Assembly (NCBI RefSeq): GCF_002563895.1
Contig: NZ_PDJB01000001.1
Coordinates: forward strand, 5,067,501-5,131,500
Source: Pseudomonas lurida
Lineage (GTDB): Bacteria > Pseudomonadota > Gammaproteobacteria > Pseudomonadales > Pseudomonadaceae
DNA length: 64,000 nucleotides
Reading direction: 5' to 3'
The notes under the pieces were generated by a model. The model was not told where the DNA came from and ran no database searches. It worked only from the letters and a program-made list of their open reading frames with translations. The first letter of the stretch is position 1. Every line of letters begins with the position of its first letter. Shown piece by piece: positions 18,769-27,808 of this stretch. Position numbers and translations under genes: made by a program.

Positions 18769-19332
18769 CTAGAGACCGGTCCAGGCGCTGACAAACTGCG
18801 TCAGGTCTTCTTTAGCGGCGGTACGCGGCGGGTTCTGCGGCGTTCCCAGGTAAAGGAAGCCAATCACTTCCTCATCCGCCGCCAGCCCCAGGCCTTTGGC
18901 AACGTGGGCCGAGTAGGACAATTCGCCAGTGCGCCACACCGCACCAATCCCTTGGGCATACGCCGCCAGCAGGATGCCGTGGGCCGCGCACGCCGCAGCC
19001 AGCAGTTGCTCGGACTTGGGCACCTTGAAGTGTTCTTGCAGGCGGGCAATCACCACCACCACCAGCGGCGCGCGCAACGGGCCATTCTGGGCCTTGTCGA
19101 TGGCGGCTTGCGGTGCGTCGGCGTCCTGCAGGCGTGCGGCCTCGGCCAGCAGCGTGCCCATCTGCTCGCGAGCAGCCCCTTCAACCGTCAGGAAACGCCA
19201 AGGGCGCAACTGGCCGTGGTCGGGCGCGCGCATCGCGGCGGCGAACAGCACGTCGCGCTGCTCCTGGGTCGGTGCCGGTTCCAGCAGGCGCGGCACGGAA
19301 ACACGGTTGAGCAAAGCGTCGAGAGCCTGCAT
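18769..19332 (-). CDS. Nitroreductase family protein, YdjA-like
   Basis: A 187-aa FMN-dependent NAD(P)H nitroreductase-fold protein, close in length to the minimal YdjA type. APDHGQLRPWRFLTVEG is the FMN-phosphate region. GAVWRTGELSYSAHVAKGLGL and EVIGFLYLGTPQ are typical of the C-terminal half. A strong GGAGGTGG precedes the ATG. It is probably homodimeric; the physiological substrate is unknown. Confidence 0.88.
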   Translation of the reverse strand: MQALDALLNRVSVPRLLEPAPTQEQRDVLFAAAMRAPDHGQLRPWRFLTVEGAAREQMGTLLAEAARLQDADAPQAAIDKAQNGPLRAPLVVVVIARLQEHFKVPKSEQLLAAACAAHGILLAAYAQGIGAVWRTGELSYSAHVAKGLGLAADEEVIGFLYLGTPQNPPRTAAKEDLTQFVSAWTGL

Positions 19333-19472
19333 TGGCCACCTCCAGAAAAAAATGTGCGGTCATTCTAGCGGGAATGAATCGGGATGCCATCAAACGATAA
19401 TTGCTCTTATTCATTGAGCCCCGCCCTGTTAGACTTTGCGACCCTATTTTCTGCCGTGGTTCAGGAAACTCG

Positions 19473-20900
19473 ATGTTCCGTTCACTACTTCGCCTGTCCG
19501 CAGCGCTACTGGCCTTGAGCCTGGCAGCCTGCGATGACGCGCCAAGGTTTACCAAGGCTGAGCCGGGTGAATCACGGGCGGGCGGCGCTGCGACGGTAAA
19601 CAAGCGCGACCAGAACGCGTTTTCCCTGCCCTCGGCGAACCTGTCGCCCACCCGGCGCCTGGACTTCAGCGTCGGCAACAGTTTCTTTCGCAGCCCTTGG
19701 GTGATTGCGCCGTCCACCACCACTGCGCGCGATGGCCTGGGCCCGCTGTTCAACACCAACGCTTGTCAGAACTGCCATATCAAGGACGGCCGCGGGCACC
19801 CGCCGCTGCCCGACGCCACCAATGCGGTGTCAATGCTGGTGCGCCTGTCGATTCCGGATGCACCGGCGTATGCCAAGGCCATCGAGCAGATTGGGGTAGT
19901 ACCCGAGCCCGTCTACGGCGGGCAACTGCAAGACATGGCGGTGCCCGGCGTCGTACCCGAAGGCAAGGTGCGGGTCGACTACACGCCGGTCAACGTCACG
20001 TTCAAGGACGGCACCGTGGTCGAGTTGCGAAAGCCAGACCTGCAGATCACTCAATTGGGCTACGGCCCGATGCACCCGCAGACCCGTTTCTCGGCTCGCA
20101 TCGCCCCGCCGATGATCGGCCTGGGCCTGCTCGAAGCCATCAGCGACGCCGATATCCTGCGCAACACCGACCCGAAGACCGCCGACAAAGAAGCCATCGT
20201 CGGCCGCGCCAACTGGGTCTGGGACGACGCCCAGCAGAAAACCGTGCTGGGGCGTTTTGGCTGGAAAGCCGGGCAGCCCAACCTCAATCAACAAAATGTT
20301 CACGCGTTCTCTGGCGATATGGGCCTCACCACCACCCTGAGACCGTTCGATGACTGCACCGACGCCCAGGTCGCCTGCAAACAGGCCCCCAACGGCAACG
20401 GCGCCGATGGCGAGCAGGAAGTCAGCGACAATATCCTGCGCCTGGTGCTGTTCTACACGCGTAACCTGGCCGTGCCGGTACGCCGTGACGTCAATACGCC
20501 GCAGGTGCTGGCCGGGAAAAACCTGTTCTATCAAGCGGGCTGCCAGGGTTGCCACACGCCGGCGTTCACCACGTCCGCCAACGCCGCCGAACCGGAACTG
20601 GCCAACCAGGTCATCCGCCCCTACAGCGACCTGCTATTGCACGACATGGGCGACGGCCTGGCCGACAACCGCACCGAATTCAAGGCCGGTGGCCGCGACT
20701 GGCGCACGCCGCCGTTGTGGGGCATCGGCCTGACGCAAACCGTGAGTGGCCACAGCCAGTTCCTGCATGACGGCCGCGCCCGCAACCTGCTCGAAGCCGT
20801 GCTATGGCACGGCGGTGAAGCACACGCGGCGCGCCAGCATGTGTTGTCCTTCAATGCCGAGCAGCGCGCTGAGTTGCTGGCGTTCCTGAATTCTTTATAA
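19473..20900 (+). CDS. Di-heme oxidoreductase family (DUF1111) lipoprotein
   Basis: A 475-aa predicted periplasmic c-type cytochrome. The signal peptide ends in a lipobox-like LSLAAC at about residue 21. Two CXXCH heme sites are visible, CQNCH and CQGCH. FSGDMGLTTTLRP, RTPPLWGIGL and FLHDGRARNLLEAVLWHGGEA mark the DUF1111 'thiol oxidoreductase' group. The ATG at 19473 follows AGGAAA. It heads an operon with an imelysin-like protein and DUF1513. A degenerate GATAAT-containing element at 19394-19413 is a poor Fur-box candidate. Confidence 0.88.
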   Translation: MFRSLLRLSAALLALSLAACDDAPRFTKAEPGESRAGGAATVNKRDQNAFSLPSANLSPTRRLDFSVGNSFFRSPWVIAPSTTTARDGLGPLFNTNACQNCHIKDGRGHPPLPDATNAVSMLVRLSIPDAPAYAKAIEQIGVVPEPVYGGQLQDMAVPGVVPEGKVRVDYTPVNVTFKDGTVVELRKPDLQITQLGYGPMHPQTRFSARIAPPMIGLGLLEAISDADILRNTDPKTADKEAIVGRANWVWDDAQQKTVLGRFGWKAGQPNLNQQNVHAFSGDMGLTTTLRPFDDCTDAQVACKQAPNGNGADGEQEVSDNILRLVLFYTRNLAVPVRRDVNTPQVLAGKNLFYQAGCQGCHTPAFTTSANAAEPELANQVIRPYSDLLLHDMGDGLADNRTEFKAGGRDWRTPPLWGIGLTQTVSGHSQFLHDGRARNLLEAVLWHGGEAHAARQHVLSFNAEQRAELLAFLNSL

Positions 20901-20931
20901 GCTTTGCCCCAATTACAGAAGGGAGCTCGAC

Positions 20932-21996
20932 ATGTTCCGTCCCAAGTTGTTGTTCACCAGCCTTGCCGCCCTCGCCCTCGGTGCCTGCTCGCCCCAGGAC
21001 CCGCAAGCGGTGACCTCGGCGGCCATCGCCAAGCAAGTGATCCTGCCGACCTACAGCCGTTGGGTCGAAGCTGACCGCCAGTTGGCCGTCAGCGCCCTGG
21101 CCTACTGCCAGGGCAAGGAAAGCCTGGACACCGCGCGTGCCGACTTCCTCCACGCACAAAAGGCCTGGGCCGAGTTGCAACCGCTGCTGATCGGGCCGCT
21201 GGCCGAGGGCAACCGCGCCTGGCAGGTACAGTTCTGGCCGGACAAGAAGAACCTGGTAGGACGTCAGGTCGAGCAACTGGTTAGCGCCCAGCCGCAGATC
21301 GACGGCGCCGCCCTGGCCAAGTCCAGCGTGGTGGTGCAAGGCCTGTCGGCCTACGAATACATCCTCTATGACGCCAAGACCGACCTCGCCGACGACGCCC
21401 AGAAGGCCCGTTACTGCCCACTGTTGGTGGCCATCGGTGACCGGCAGAAGGCCCTGGCCGAAGAGATCCTGGCCAGTTGGAACAGCACCGACGGCATGCT
21501 CGCGCAGATGACCAAGTTTCCAAACCAGCGCTACGCCGATTCCCACGAAGCCATCGCCGACCTGCTGCGCGTCCAGGTGACCGCACTGGACACCCTGAAG
21601 AAAAAACTCGGCACGCCGATGGGCCGCCAGACCAAGGGCATTCCACAACCGTTCCAGGCCGATGCGTGGCGCAGCCAGTCGTCCCTGCAAAGCCTCGAGG
21701 CCAGCCTCGCAGCGGCCCAGACCGTGTGGGTCGGCGTCGACAACAAAGGCCTGCGTGGCCTGCTGCCGTCCGAGCAGAAGCCGTTGGCCGACAAGATCGA
21801 CGCGGCCTACGCCGCGTCGCTGAAACTGTTCGCCAGCAACCAGCGCACCCTCAATGAACTGCTGGCCGATGACGCCGGTCGCCAGCAGCTCAACGATATC
21901 TACGACAGCCTCAACGTCGTCCACCGCCTGCACGAAGGCGAACTGGCCAAGGCGCTGGGCATCCAATTGGGCTTCAATGCCAACGACGGTGACTGA
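20932..21996 (+). CDS. Imelysin-like (peptidase M75 fold) lipoprotein
   Basis: A 354-aa envelope protein with a lipobox LALGAC near residue 19. The helical imelysin fold is suggested by ILPTYSRWVEADRQLA, QFWPDKKN and GVDNKGLRGLL. The family signature GxHxxE appears as GLSAYE, so the His is replaced by Ser. It is therefore probably not a metallopeptidase of the canonical type. The stop codon overlaps the start of the DUF1513 gene (TGATG), showing tight coupling. The related P. aeruginosa locus carries such a second imelysin beside IcmP. Confidence 0.85.
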   Translation: MFRPKLLFTSLAALALGACSPQDPQAVTSAAIAKQVILPTYSRWVEADRQLAVSALAYCQGKESLDTARADFLHAQKAWAELQPLLIGPLAEGNRAWQVQFWPDKKNLVGRQVEQLVSAQPQIDGAALAKSSVVVQGLSAYEYILYDAKTDLADDAQKARYCPLLVAIGDRQKALAEEILASWNSTDGMLAQMTKFPNQRYADSHEAIADLLRVQVTALDTLKKKLGTPMGRQTKGIPQPFQADAWRSQSSLQSLEASLAAAQTVWVGVDNKGLRGLLPSEQKPLADKIDAAYAASLKLFASNQRTLNELLADDAGRQQLNDIYDSLNVVHRLHEGELAKALGIQLGFNANDGD

Positions 21997-23096
21997 TGAT
22001 GCTCAGGCGACAGGCTTTGGCGGTTGGTAGCGTGCTGCTCAGCGCCCTCACATTGGGTGGCTGGACGCTGTTCAAAGGCAAAGACAAGGGGCCGCTGTTG
22101 CTGTCGGCGCGGGATGACGCGGACGGCAAGCACTACGCCGTGGGCTTTCGCCTGGATGGCAAGCAGGTGTTTGCCACCCAGGTCGGCCAGCGCTGCCACG
22201 ACATCATCAACCACCCGACACTGCCGATCGCACTGTTTGTCGCCCGTCGCCCGGGCACCGAGAGTTACCTGATCGACCTGCGTGATGGCGCGCTGCTACA
22301 AACCATCACCTCCAATGCCAATCGTCACTTCTATGGCCACGCGGTCATTCACAAGAGCGGCGACTGGCTGTACGCCACCGAAAACGACACGTCCGACCCC
22401 GGCCGTGGCCTGCTCGGCGTGTACAGGTTCCAAGGCGAGCGGCTGGTGCACAGCGGCGAAATCTCCACCCACGGTATCGGCCCGCACCAGGTGTCGTGGA
22501 TGCCCGATGGCGAAACCCTGGTGGTGGCCAACGGCGGCATTCGCACCGAAGCCGAAAGCCGCGTGGAGATGAACCTCAACGCCATGGAACCGAGCCTGGT
22601 GCTGATGCACCGCGACGGCAGCCTGATCAGCAAGGAAACCCTCGGCCAGCAAATGAACAGCGTGCGCCACATGGGGATTGCCAGTGATGGCACCATCCTC
22701 ACCGGGCAGCAGTTCATGGGGCCGTCCCAAGAGCGTTCCGAATTGCTGGCGATCAAGCGGCCGGGACAACCGTTCGTGGCCTTCCCGGTGGCCGATGAGC
22801 AGTTGCAGGCCATGGGGCACTACACCGCCAGCGTTGCAGTGCACAGTGAACTGCGCCTGGTGGCGCTCACCGCACCGCGGGGCAACCGCTTCTTTATCTG
22901 GGACATGGACAGCGGTGCGCTGCGCCTGGATGGGCCGCTGCCGGACTGTGCGGGTGTGGGTGCCGTAGAGGATGGCTTTGTCGTGACGTCGGGCCAGGGT
23001 CGTTGCCGTTTCTACGATTGCCGCCAGAAACAACTGGTAGCAAAACCGTTGGAATTGCCCGCGGGGCTCTGGGACAACCATCTCCATCTGATCTGA
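21996..23096 (+). CDS. DUF1513 beta-propeller protein, probable Tat export
   Basis: A 366-aa protein with an RR-containing N-terminal signal (LRRQALAVGSVLLSALTLGG). A repeat pattern suits a beta-propeller (HYAVGFRLDGKQVFAT, GHAVIHKSGDWLYATEND, GIGPHQVSWMPDGETLVVANGG). The start overlaps the upstream stop by one nt. Function is unknown. The fixed company of a di-heme protein and an imelysin suggests periplasmic iron- or redox-linked work (inference). Confidence 0.8.
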   Translation: MMLRRQALAVGSVLLSALTLGGWTLFKGKDKGPLLLSARDDADGKHYAVGFRLDGKQVFATQVGQRCHDIINHPTLPIALFVARRPGTESYLIDLRDGALLQTITSNANRHFYGHAVIHKSGDWLYATENDTSDPGRGLLGVYRFQGERLVHSGEISTHGIGPHQVSWMPDGETLVVANGGIRTEAESRVEMNLNAMEPSLVLMHRDGSLISKETLGQQMNSVRHMGIASDGTILTGQQFMGPSQERSELLAIKRPGQPFVAFPVADEQLQAMGHYTASVAVHSELRLVALTAPRGNRFFIWDMDSGALRLDGPLPDCAGVGAVEDGFVVTSGQGRCRFYDCRQKQLVAKPLELPAGLWDNHLHLI

Positions 23097-23106
23097 CGTG
23101 ATGCCT

Positions 23107-23136
23107 TGTAGGCGTCCGGCTTGCAGGGCGCCTACA
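23107..23136. terminator. Possible hairpin terminator after the DUF1513 operon
   Basis: An 8-bp stem (TGTAGGCG with CGCCTACA) around a 14-nt loop, with no T-run. Confidence 0.35.
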
Positions 23137-23242
23137 GGTCCGTTGCCTGCCAGGAATACCGTCTGGAATCCCCACTACACTCGGAGTAATGTTCCGGGCT
23201 TGTCTGTCTTCGTCTGCCCCAGTTTTTCCAAGGAATCGGAAT

Positions 23243-24373
23243 ATGCTGCGCCGTCGCATGCTGATCATGTTGGGTGTCGTCCTGCTCATTGTCCTGCTGC
23301 TGGGGGGCTATAAAGCCTTTTCCATCTATCAGCAGATTCAGGTGTTCTCTACACCCAAACCGCCGGTCAGCGTGGCCGTCGCGACGGCGGCTGAGCAGCC
23401 CTGGCAACTGCGCTTGCCTTCTGTGGGTACGCTCAAGGCGTTGCAAGGGGTCAACCTGAGCCTGGAGGTGGCCGGCACAGTCAAGGACGTGCAGTTCGAA
23501 TCCGGCCAGAAGGTCAGGGCCGGGCAGCCCCTGGTGCAACTCGACAGCGCGGTGGAGAGCGCCCTGCTGGAAACCGCACAGGCCGATCTGGGCCTGGCCC
23601 AACTGGATTACGGTCGCGGCAGCCAACTGGTGGGTAGCCAGGCCATCTCCAAAGGCGAGTTCGACCGCCTCTCCGCGCAACTGCAAAAGAACAAGGCCAC
23701 GGTCAATCAGCTCAAGGCCTCGCTGGCGAAAAAACACATCGTCGCGCCGTTCAGCGGCACCATCGGCATCCGCCAGGTGGACGTGGGTGACTACCTGGCC
23801 AGCGGCACAGTCATCGCCACCTTGCAGGACATCAGCAGCCTCTATGTCGACTTCTACATTCCCGAGCACGCGGTGCCGAAGGTCGCCCTCGGGCAGGCGG
23901 TACAGGTAGAAGTCTCGGCTTACCCTGGCGAGCAATTTTCCGGCAGCGTCAGTGCGATCAACCCCAAGGTCGAGAACAGCACACGCAATGTGCTGGTGCG
24001 CGCCACCCTGGCCAACCCGAATGGCAAGCTGTTGCCCGGCATGTTCACGAGCCTGGATGTGCTACTGCCCAATCCCGCTCCGCAGATCGTGGTGCCCGAA
24101 GGTGCGATTACCTACACCCTCTACGGCAACTCGGTGTACGCCGTGGCCGAGAAAAAAACCGACGGCGGTGAAGTGGAAAAGGATGCCAGTGGCAAACCCG
24201 TGCTGATCGCCGAACGACGATTCGTCGAGACGGGTGAGCGACGCGGTGGCCTGGTGCTGGTGACCAAAGGCTTGAACGCCGGCGAGCAGGTGGTCAGCGC
24301 CGGCCAGTTGAAACTGGACAACGGCACGCCCATTGCCATCAGCCCGGACAAAAACCTGCCGGCAGGGCACTGA
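23243..24373 (+). CDS. mexV: RND efflux periplasmic adaptor, MexV-like
   Basis: A 376-aa membrane-fusion protein. It has an N-terminal anchor at about residues 5-25 and a barrel-sandwich/lipoyl part (LSLEVAGTVKDVQFESGQKVRAGQPLVQLD). A helical hairpin spans about 100-160, followed by the second lipoyl half (IVAPFSGTIGIRQVDVGDYL) and a beta-barrel domain. AAGGA before the ATG at 23243 selects the start. It precedes the pump gene by 3 nt. The identity follows the gene order shared with P. aeruginosa PA4374-PA4375 (MexVW, which uses OprM), recalled from knowledge. No outer-membrane channel gene is present here. Confidence 0.8.
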   Translation: MLRRRMLIMLGVVLLIVLLLGGYKAFSIYQQIQVFSTPKPPVSVAVATAAEQPWQLRLPSVGTLKALQGVNLSLEVAGTVKDVQFESGQKVRAGQPLVQLDSAVESALLETAQADLGLAQLDYGRGSQLVGSQAISKGEFDRLSAQLQKNKATVNQLKASLAKKHIVAPFSGTIGIRQVDVGDYLASGTVIATLQDISSLYVDFYIPEHAVPKVALGQAVQVEVSAYPGEQFSGSVSAINPKVENSTRNVLVRATLANPNGKLLPGMFTSLDVLLPNPAPQIVVPEGAITYTLYGNSVYAVAEKKTDGGEVEKDASGKPVLIAERRFVETGERRGGLVLVTKGLNAGEQVVSAGQLKLDNGTPIAISPDKNLPAGH

Positions 24374-24376
24374 GCC

Positions 24377-27300
24377 ATGAAGTTCACAGACGTGTTCATC
24401 CGCCGTCCGGTGCTGGCCATGGTGGTCAGCCTGCTGATCGTGCTGCTGGGCTTCCAGGCCTACAGCAAGCTACCGCTGCGCCAATACCCGAGCATGGAAA
24501 ACGCCCTGATCACGGTGACCACCGCCTACCCCGGTGCGAATGCCGAGACCATCCAGGGCTATATCACCCAGCCCCTGCAGCAAAGCCTGGCCAGCGCCGA
24601 AGGCATCGACTACATGACCTCGGTGAGCCGCCAGAACTTCTCGGTGATCTCGATCTACGCGCGCATTGGCGCCAACAGCGACCGGCTGTTTACCGAGCTG
24701 CTGGCCAAGGCCAACGAGGTGAAGAACAAACTGCCGCAAGACGCCGAGGACCCGGTGCTGAGCAAAGAGGCTGCCGACGCCTCGGCGCTGATGTACATCA
24801 GCTTTTCCAGCGAGCAACTGAGCAACCCGCAGATCACCGACTATCTGTCTCGGGTGATCCAACCCAAGCTCGCCACCCTGCCCGGCATGGCCGAAGCGGA
24901 AATCCTCGGCAACCAGGTATTCGCCATGCGTATCTGGCTCGACCCGGTGAAACTCGCGGGGTTCGGCCTCAGCGCCAGCGACATCACCGACGCCGTGCGC
25001 CGCTACAACTTCCTTTCCGCCGCTGGCGAGGTCAAGGGCGAGTTCGTGGTCACCAGCATCAACGCCAACACCGACCTCAAGTCCGCAGAGGCCTTTGGCG
25101 CGATCACCGTCAAAACCGATGGCGACAGCCGCGTGCTGCTGCAAGACGTGGCGCGGGTCGAAATGGGCGCGGAGAACTACAACGCCATCAGCTCGTTTGG
25201 TGGGACGCCGTCGGTGTACATCGGCATCAAGGCCACCCCCAGTGCCAACCCACTGGATGTGATCAAGGAAGTGCGCAAGATCATGCCGGAACTGGAGTCC
25301 CAGCTGCCGCCCAACCTCAAGGCAGAAATCGCCTACGACGCCACGCTGTTTATCCAGGCGTCGATCAACGAGGTGGTCAAGACCCTGTTTGAAGCGGTGC
25401 TGATCGTGATCGTGGTGGTCTTCCTGTTCCTCGGCGCCCTGCGTTCGGTGGTGATTCCGGTGATCACCATCCCGCTGTCGATGATCGGCGTGCTGTTTTT
25501 CATGCAGTTGATGGGCTATTCGATCAATCTGCTGACCCTGCTGGCGATGGTCCTGGCCATCGGCCTGGTGGTGGACGATGCCATCGTGGTGGTGGAAAAC
25601 ATCCACCGGCATATCGAGGAAGGCAAGACCCCCCTGGATGCGGCGCTGGAAGGCGCGCGGGAGATTGCCTTGCCGGTGGTGTCGATGACCGTCACCCTGG
25701 CGGCGGTGTATGCCCCGATTGGTTTTCTCGAAGGGCTCACCGGTGCCTTGTTCAAGGAGTTCGCCCTGACCCTGGCCGGGGCGGTGATCATTTCCGGCAT
25801 CGTCGCCCTGACGCTGTCGCCGATGATGTGCGCGGTGTTGTTGCGCCACGATGAAAACCCTTCAGGCCTGTCACACCGCCTCGACCGGATGTTCGACAGC
25901 CTCAAGCGCCGCTACCAGCGCATGCTCCACGGCACCCTGAACACGCGGCCCGTGGTGATCGTGTTTGCACTGATCGTGCTGTGCCTGATCCCGCTGTTCC
26001 TCAAGTTCACCCAGACGCAGCTGGCGCCTGACGAAGACCAGGGCATCATCTTCATGATTGCCAGCGCACCGCAGCCGACCAACCTGGAGTACCTCAACAC
26101 CTACACCGACGAGTTCATCCAGATCTTCAAAGCGTTTCCGGAGTACTACTCGTCGTTCCAGATCAACGGTTTCAACGGCGTGCAATCGGGCATCGGCGGT
26201 TTCCTGCTCAAGCCGTGGAACGAGCGCGACCGCACCCAGATGCAAATCCTGCCTGAGGTGCAAAAGCGCCTGGAGCAGATTCCCGGCCTGCAGGTGTTCG
26301 GCTTCAACCTGCCCTCCTTGCCAGGCACGGGTGAAGGGTTGCCGTTCGGCTTTGTGATCAATACGGCCAACGATTATGAGTCGTTGCTCGAGGTGGCCAA
26401 TCGCGTGAAAAAACGCGCGATGGAGTCGGGCAAGTTTGCCTTCGTCGATATCGACCTGGCGTTCGACAAGCCCGAAGTGGTGGTGGACATCGACCGCGCC
26501 AAGGCGGCGCAGATGGGCGTGTCGATGCAGGACCTCGGCGGCACCCTGGCAACCTTGCTGGCGGAGGCAGAAATCAACCGGTTCACCCTGGACGGGCGCA
26601 GCTACAAGGTGATTGCCCAGGTCGAGCGTGCTTACCGCGATAACCCAGAGTGGCTGAACAACTACTACGTGAAAAACGCCAAGGCGGAGTTGTTGCCACT
26701 CTCGACCCTGATAACCGTGACAGACCGCGCCCGCCCTCGGCAGTTGAACCAGTTCCAGCAACTCAACTCGGCGCTGATCTCGGGGTTTCCCATTGTCAGC
26801 ATGGGCGAGGCCATCGACACCGTGCGCCAGATCGCCCTTGAAGAAACCCCGCCTGGCTATGCGTTCGACTACAGCGGCGCGTCCCGGCAATTCATCCAGG
26901 AAGGCACGGCGCTGTGGGTAACGTTTGGCCTGGCCCTGGCGATTATCTTCCTGGTGCTGGCGGCGCAGTTCGAGAGCTTCCGTGACCCACTGGTGATCCT
27001 GGTGACGGTGCCGTTGTCGATCTGTGGGGCGCTGATTCCGCTGTTCCTGGGTTGGTCGAGCATGAACATCTACACGCAGGTTGGTTTGGTGACGCTGATC
27101 GGCTTGATCAGCAAGCACGGGATCCTGATCGTGGAGTTCGCCAACCAGCTGCGCAAGGACAAGGGCCTGACGCCCCGCCAGGCGGTGGAAGAAGCTGCGG
27201 CGATTCGCCTGCGTCCGGTGCTGATGACGACCGCAGCGATGGTGTTCGGCATGGTACCGCTAATTTTCGCGACGGGCGCGGGCGCGGTCAGCCGGTTCGA

Positions 27301-27412
27301 TATCGGTATGGTGATTGCAACAGGCATGTCGATTGGAACCTTGTTCACCCTGTTTGTATTGCCCTGTGTTTATACGTTGCTGGCCAAGCCTGACAAACAC
27401 ATTCCGCTGTAG
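24377..27412 (+). CDS. mexW: RND multidrug transporter, MexW-like
   Basis: A 1011-aa AcrB-superfamily (HAE1) proton-driven pump with 12 TM helices and two large periplasmic loops. The proton-relay aspartates are in GLVVDDAIVVVENIHRH and the relay lysine in LIGLISKHGILIVEFAN. The N-terminus MKFTDVFIRRPVLAMV and the pseudo-symmetric second half (LVLAAQFESFRDPLVILVTVPL) are canonical. It is cotranscribed with the adaptor. Drug specificity cannot be read from sequence. Confidence 0.9.
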   Translation: MKFTDVFIRRPVLAMVVSLLIVLLGFQAYSKLPLRQYPSMENALITVTTAYPGANAETIQGYITQPLQQSLASAEGIDYMTSVSRQNFSVISIYARIGANSDRLFTELLAKANEVKNKLPQDAEDPVLSKEAADASALMYISFSSEQLSNPQITDYLSRVIQPKLATLPGMAEAEILGNQVFAMRIWLDPVKLAGFGLSASDITDAVRRYNFLSAAGEVKGEFVVTSINANTDLKSAEAFGAITVKTDGDSRVLLQDVARVEMGAENYNAISSFGGTPSVYIGIKATPSANPLDVIKEVRKIMPELESQLPPNLKAEIAYDATLFIQASINEVVKTLFEAVLIVIVVVFLFLGALRSVVIPVITIPLSMIGVLFFMQLMGYSINLLTLLAMVLAIGLVVDDAIVVVENIHRHIEEGKTPLDAALEGAREIALPVVSMTVTLAAVYAPIGFLEGLTGALFKEFALTLAGAVIISGIVALTLSPMMCAVLLRHDENPSGLSHRLDRMFDSLKRRYQRMLHGTLNTRPVVIVFALIVLCLIPLFLKFTQTQLAPDEDQGIIFMIASAPQPTNLEYLNTYTDEFIQIFKAFPEYYSSFQINGFNGVQSGIGGFLLKPWNERDRTQMQILPEVQKRLEQIPGLQVFGFNLPSLPGTGEGLPFGFVINTANDYESLLEVANRVKKRAMESGKFAFVDIDLAFDKPEVVVDIDRAKAAQMGVSMQDLGGTLATLLAEAEINRFTLDGRSYKVIAQVERAYRDNPEWLNNYYVKNAKAELLPLSTLITVTDRARPRQLNQFQQLNSALISGFPIVSMGEAIDTVRQIALEETPPGYAFDYSGASRQFIQEGTALWVTFGLALAIIFLVLAAQFESFRDPLVILVTVPLSICGALIPLFLGWSSMNIYTQVGLVTLIGLISKHGILIVEFANQLRKDKGLTPRQAVEEAAAIRLRPVLMTTAAMVFGMVPLIFATGAGAVSRFDIGMVIATGMSIGTLFTLFVLPCVYTLLAKPDKHIPL

Positions 27413-27534
27413 GCGCGAGCTTGGTCGCGAGGTCGTTAACGAAAACGCCGCGTATGCCGGTGGATCCATGTTCGCGAGCAACAACCCGGCGCCCCCTCGC
27501 ATGCACGCGTAAAACGCCATGTCCGGGCGCAAAA

Positions 27535-27561
27535 AAAGGGCCTCGCACTGCGAGGCCCTTT
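27535..27561. terminator. Bidirectional terminator between mexW and the ColRS-linked operon
   Basis: Stem AAAGGGCCTCGC / GCGAGGCCCTTT with a 3-nt ACT loop. It is symmetric, so it can serve both the pump operon and the convergent small-protein operon. Confidence 0.85.
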
Positions 27562-27580
27562 CATTTGGGTTTGAATCGTT

Positions 27581-27808
27581 TCAACTCTGCGGCCTCATGC
27601 CTTGAGACATGCCAAACATGAACAGCAACAGCTCATGATCAGGCTTGGCCGCCACACTCGCCTTGGCAACACGCGGCAACAGGCATTGCCCGCCACCCTG
27701 CGTTGCACTGAGGACCTGTGTGCGAGGCTGTTCCCAGGCCGCCAGCGCCAAGGCTGCAACGCCTAACGCCCCGACCAGGAACAAACCTCGTGCTATTTCT
27801 AGCTTCAT
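27581..27808 (-). CDS. Small single-pass membrane protein, 75 aa, in the ColRS-linked operon
   Basis: I do not recognise a named family. The 75-aa product has one N-terminal membrane helix (about residues 8-26, LFLVGALGVAALALAAW) and a short tail with one Cys. Its ATG at 27808 overlaps the stop of the kinase gene by 4 nt (ATGA), with AAGGG 8 nt upstream, so it is very likely translated as the last gene of the operon. A role in the envelope beside the LPS-kinase-like protein is inference only. Confidence 0.7.
   Translation of the reverse strand: MKLEIARGLFLVGALGVAALALAAWEQPRTQVLSATQGGGQCLLPRVAKASVAAKPDHELLLFMFGMSQGMRPQS

Noticed and set aside
19394..19413. Possible Fur box before the di-heme/imelysin operon
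   Set aside because: Only about half of the consensus positions match, mainly one GATAAT half. Too weak to annotate as a site.
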